Assembly (NCBI GenBank): GCA_024644145.1
Contig: JAHELO010000075.1
Coordinates: 1 to 7,324 of the forward strand
Direction of reading: 5' to 3'
Length of the DNA: 7,324 nucleotides
DNA from: Christiangramia sp.
Lineage (GTDB): Bacteria; Bacteroidota; Bacteroidia; Flavobacteriales; Flavobacteriaceae
The position numbers and the translations under genes are program-made. The notes below the pieces were generated by a model, which saw only the letters and a list, made by a program, of their open reading frames with translations, was not told the origin of the DNA and did no database searches. Numbering within the stretch: the stretch's first letter is position 1; every line of letters begins with the position of its first letter. Positions 6,971 to 7,324 of this stretch are shown here, piece after piece.

Positions 6971-7324
6971 TTAAATTTTTGAAACGTATGTGTTGTCTTT
7001 TAATTCTCTTTTAAGCCTGTTAAGATTTCTGGAAACACTTGCATCATACTGCAAATCTCCAACTCTCAAAACAAATCCACCAATGATACTATCATCGATC
7101 ACATTTTTAAGGCTGGCTTCAGATCCTGTTAGCTCCTTAACTTTCGCAAGGATCACTTTTTCAAGTGCAGCATCTAAAGGTATAGCAGTAGTTACCACTG
7201 CTTGTTGTACATTATTAAGTTCGTTGAACAAAACGATGTACTGCCTAGCCACAAGGTGAAGAATTCCTATTCTTCCATTTTCAAGAAGAATATCGATCGC
7301 ACCTTTACTGATAGCATTAAGTTC
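6971..7324 (-). CDS. atpH: ATP synthase F1 subunit delta (OSCP-like), 5' end cut by window edge
   Basis: Delta sits on top of the F1 ring and ties it to the peripheral stalk (subunit b), so the ring does not turn with the shaft. The frame is open from the window edge to a TAA at 6971-6973, giving the C-terminal 117 residues. Bacterial delta is usually about 175-185 residues, so roughly 60-65 N-terminal residues, most of the alpha-binding helical domain, lie outside. The recognisable part is the family signature near the C-terminus, SIIGGFVLRVGDLQYDAS (79-96), then SRNLNRLKRELKD (98-110). A GTG at 7250-7252 could look like a start but is internal, since the frame and the family similarity continue upstream of it (ILHLVARQY). 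atpA follows after 44 bases. The usual order would place atpF, atpE and atpB further to the right, beyond the window. Confidence 0.95.
   Translation of the reverse strand, partial: ELNAISKGAIDILLENGRIGILHLVARQYIVLFNELNNVQQAVVTTAIPLDAALEKVILAKVKELTGSEASLKNVIDDSIIGGFVLRVGDLQYDASVSRNLNRLKRELKDNTYVSKI

Noticed and set aside
7250..7252. GTG as a start for a 93-residue atpH
   Set aside because: The frame stays open to the window edge, and the upstream residues continue the delta-subunit similarity, so the gene is longer and simply cut by the window.
6990..7259. Plus-strand open frame of 89 codons antisense to atpH
   Set aside because: It lies wholly opposite a well-conserved atpH coding sequence and has no recognisable domain. 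The same applies to the plus-strand frames opposite atpA, atpG and the nucleotidyltransferase (for example 1114-1305, 1561-1764, 4415-4624, 5972-6160 and 6802-7014).
1..7324. Mobile elements, CRISPR arrays, defence systems, tRNA or riboswitch signals
   Set aside because: I saw no transposase, integrase, regular direct repeats, cloverleaf-like sequence or long structured leader. Codon use and composition appear uniform across the window.

Overview
The window looks like ordinary chromosome from a member of the Bacteroidota, most likely the family Flavobacteriaceae. This rests on an AT-rich composition, A/T-rich leaders with no clear Shine-Dalgarno sequences, and the protein sequences (atpA with a lengthened loop, a flippase and small lipoprotein of flavobacterial style). 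The genus cannot be fixed from the sequence alone. Every gene I can support lies on the minus strand, so the biological reading order runs from the right end of the window to the left. There are no RNA genes, insertion sequences, CRISPR arrays or prophage genes that I can see, and no gene-free stretch reaches 300 bases.

Right part (4294-7324): the 3' half of an F-type ATP synthase operon. It holds the C-terminal two thirds of the delta subunit (atpH, cut by the window edge), the complete alpha subunit (atpA) and the complete gamma subunit (atpG). A strong intrinsic terminator follows atpG. No beta (atpD) or epsilon (atpC) gene follows, so those subunits must be encoded elsewhere. The 116-base gap between atpA and atpG is long for this operon. 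It carries a 10-bp hairpin enclosed by a 9-bp inverted repeat that joins the atpA stop codon to the region just upstream of the atpG start codon. This is the most interesting non-coding structure in the window.

Left part (1-4249): a compact set of five co-directional genes. In transcription order these are a small lipoprotein of unknown function, a 14-helix MOP-type polysaccharide/lipid-linked sugar flippase with a TTG start, dUTPase (dut), a sugar-1-phosphate nucleotidyltransferase with a C-terminal beta-helix, and an exported TPR protein cut by the left edge. The last four are spaced by only 3, 19 and 9 bases and almost certainly form one transcription unit. The flippase, nucleotidyltransferase and exported TPR protein fit envelope or surface-glycan biogenesis, while dut is a nucleotide-pool housekeeping gene carried along with them.

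I found no convincing new biological system. The observations worth a second look are the atpA-atpG intercistronic structure, the split ATP synthase operon, the non-ATG start of the flippase, the uncharacterised lipoprotein, and the mixed envelope/dut operon.
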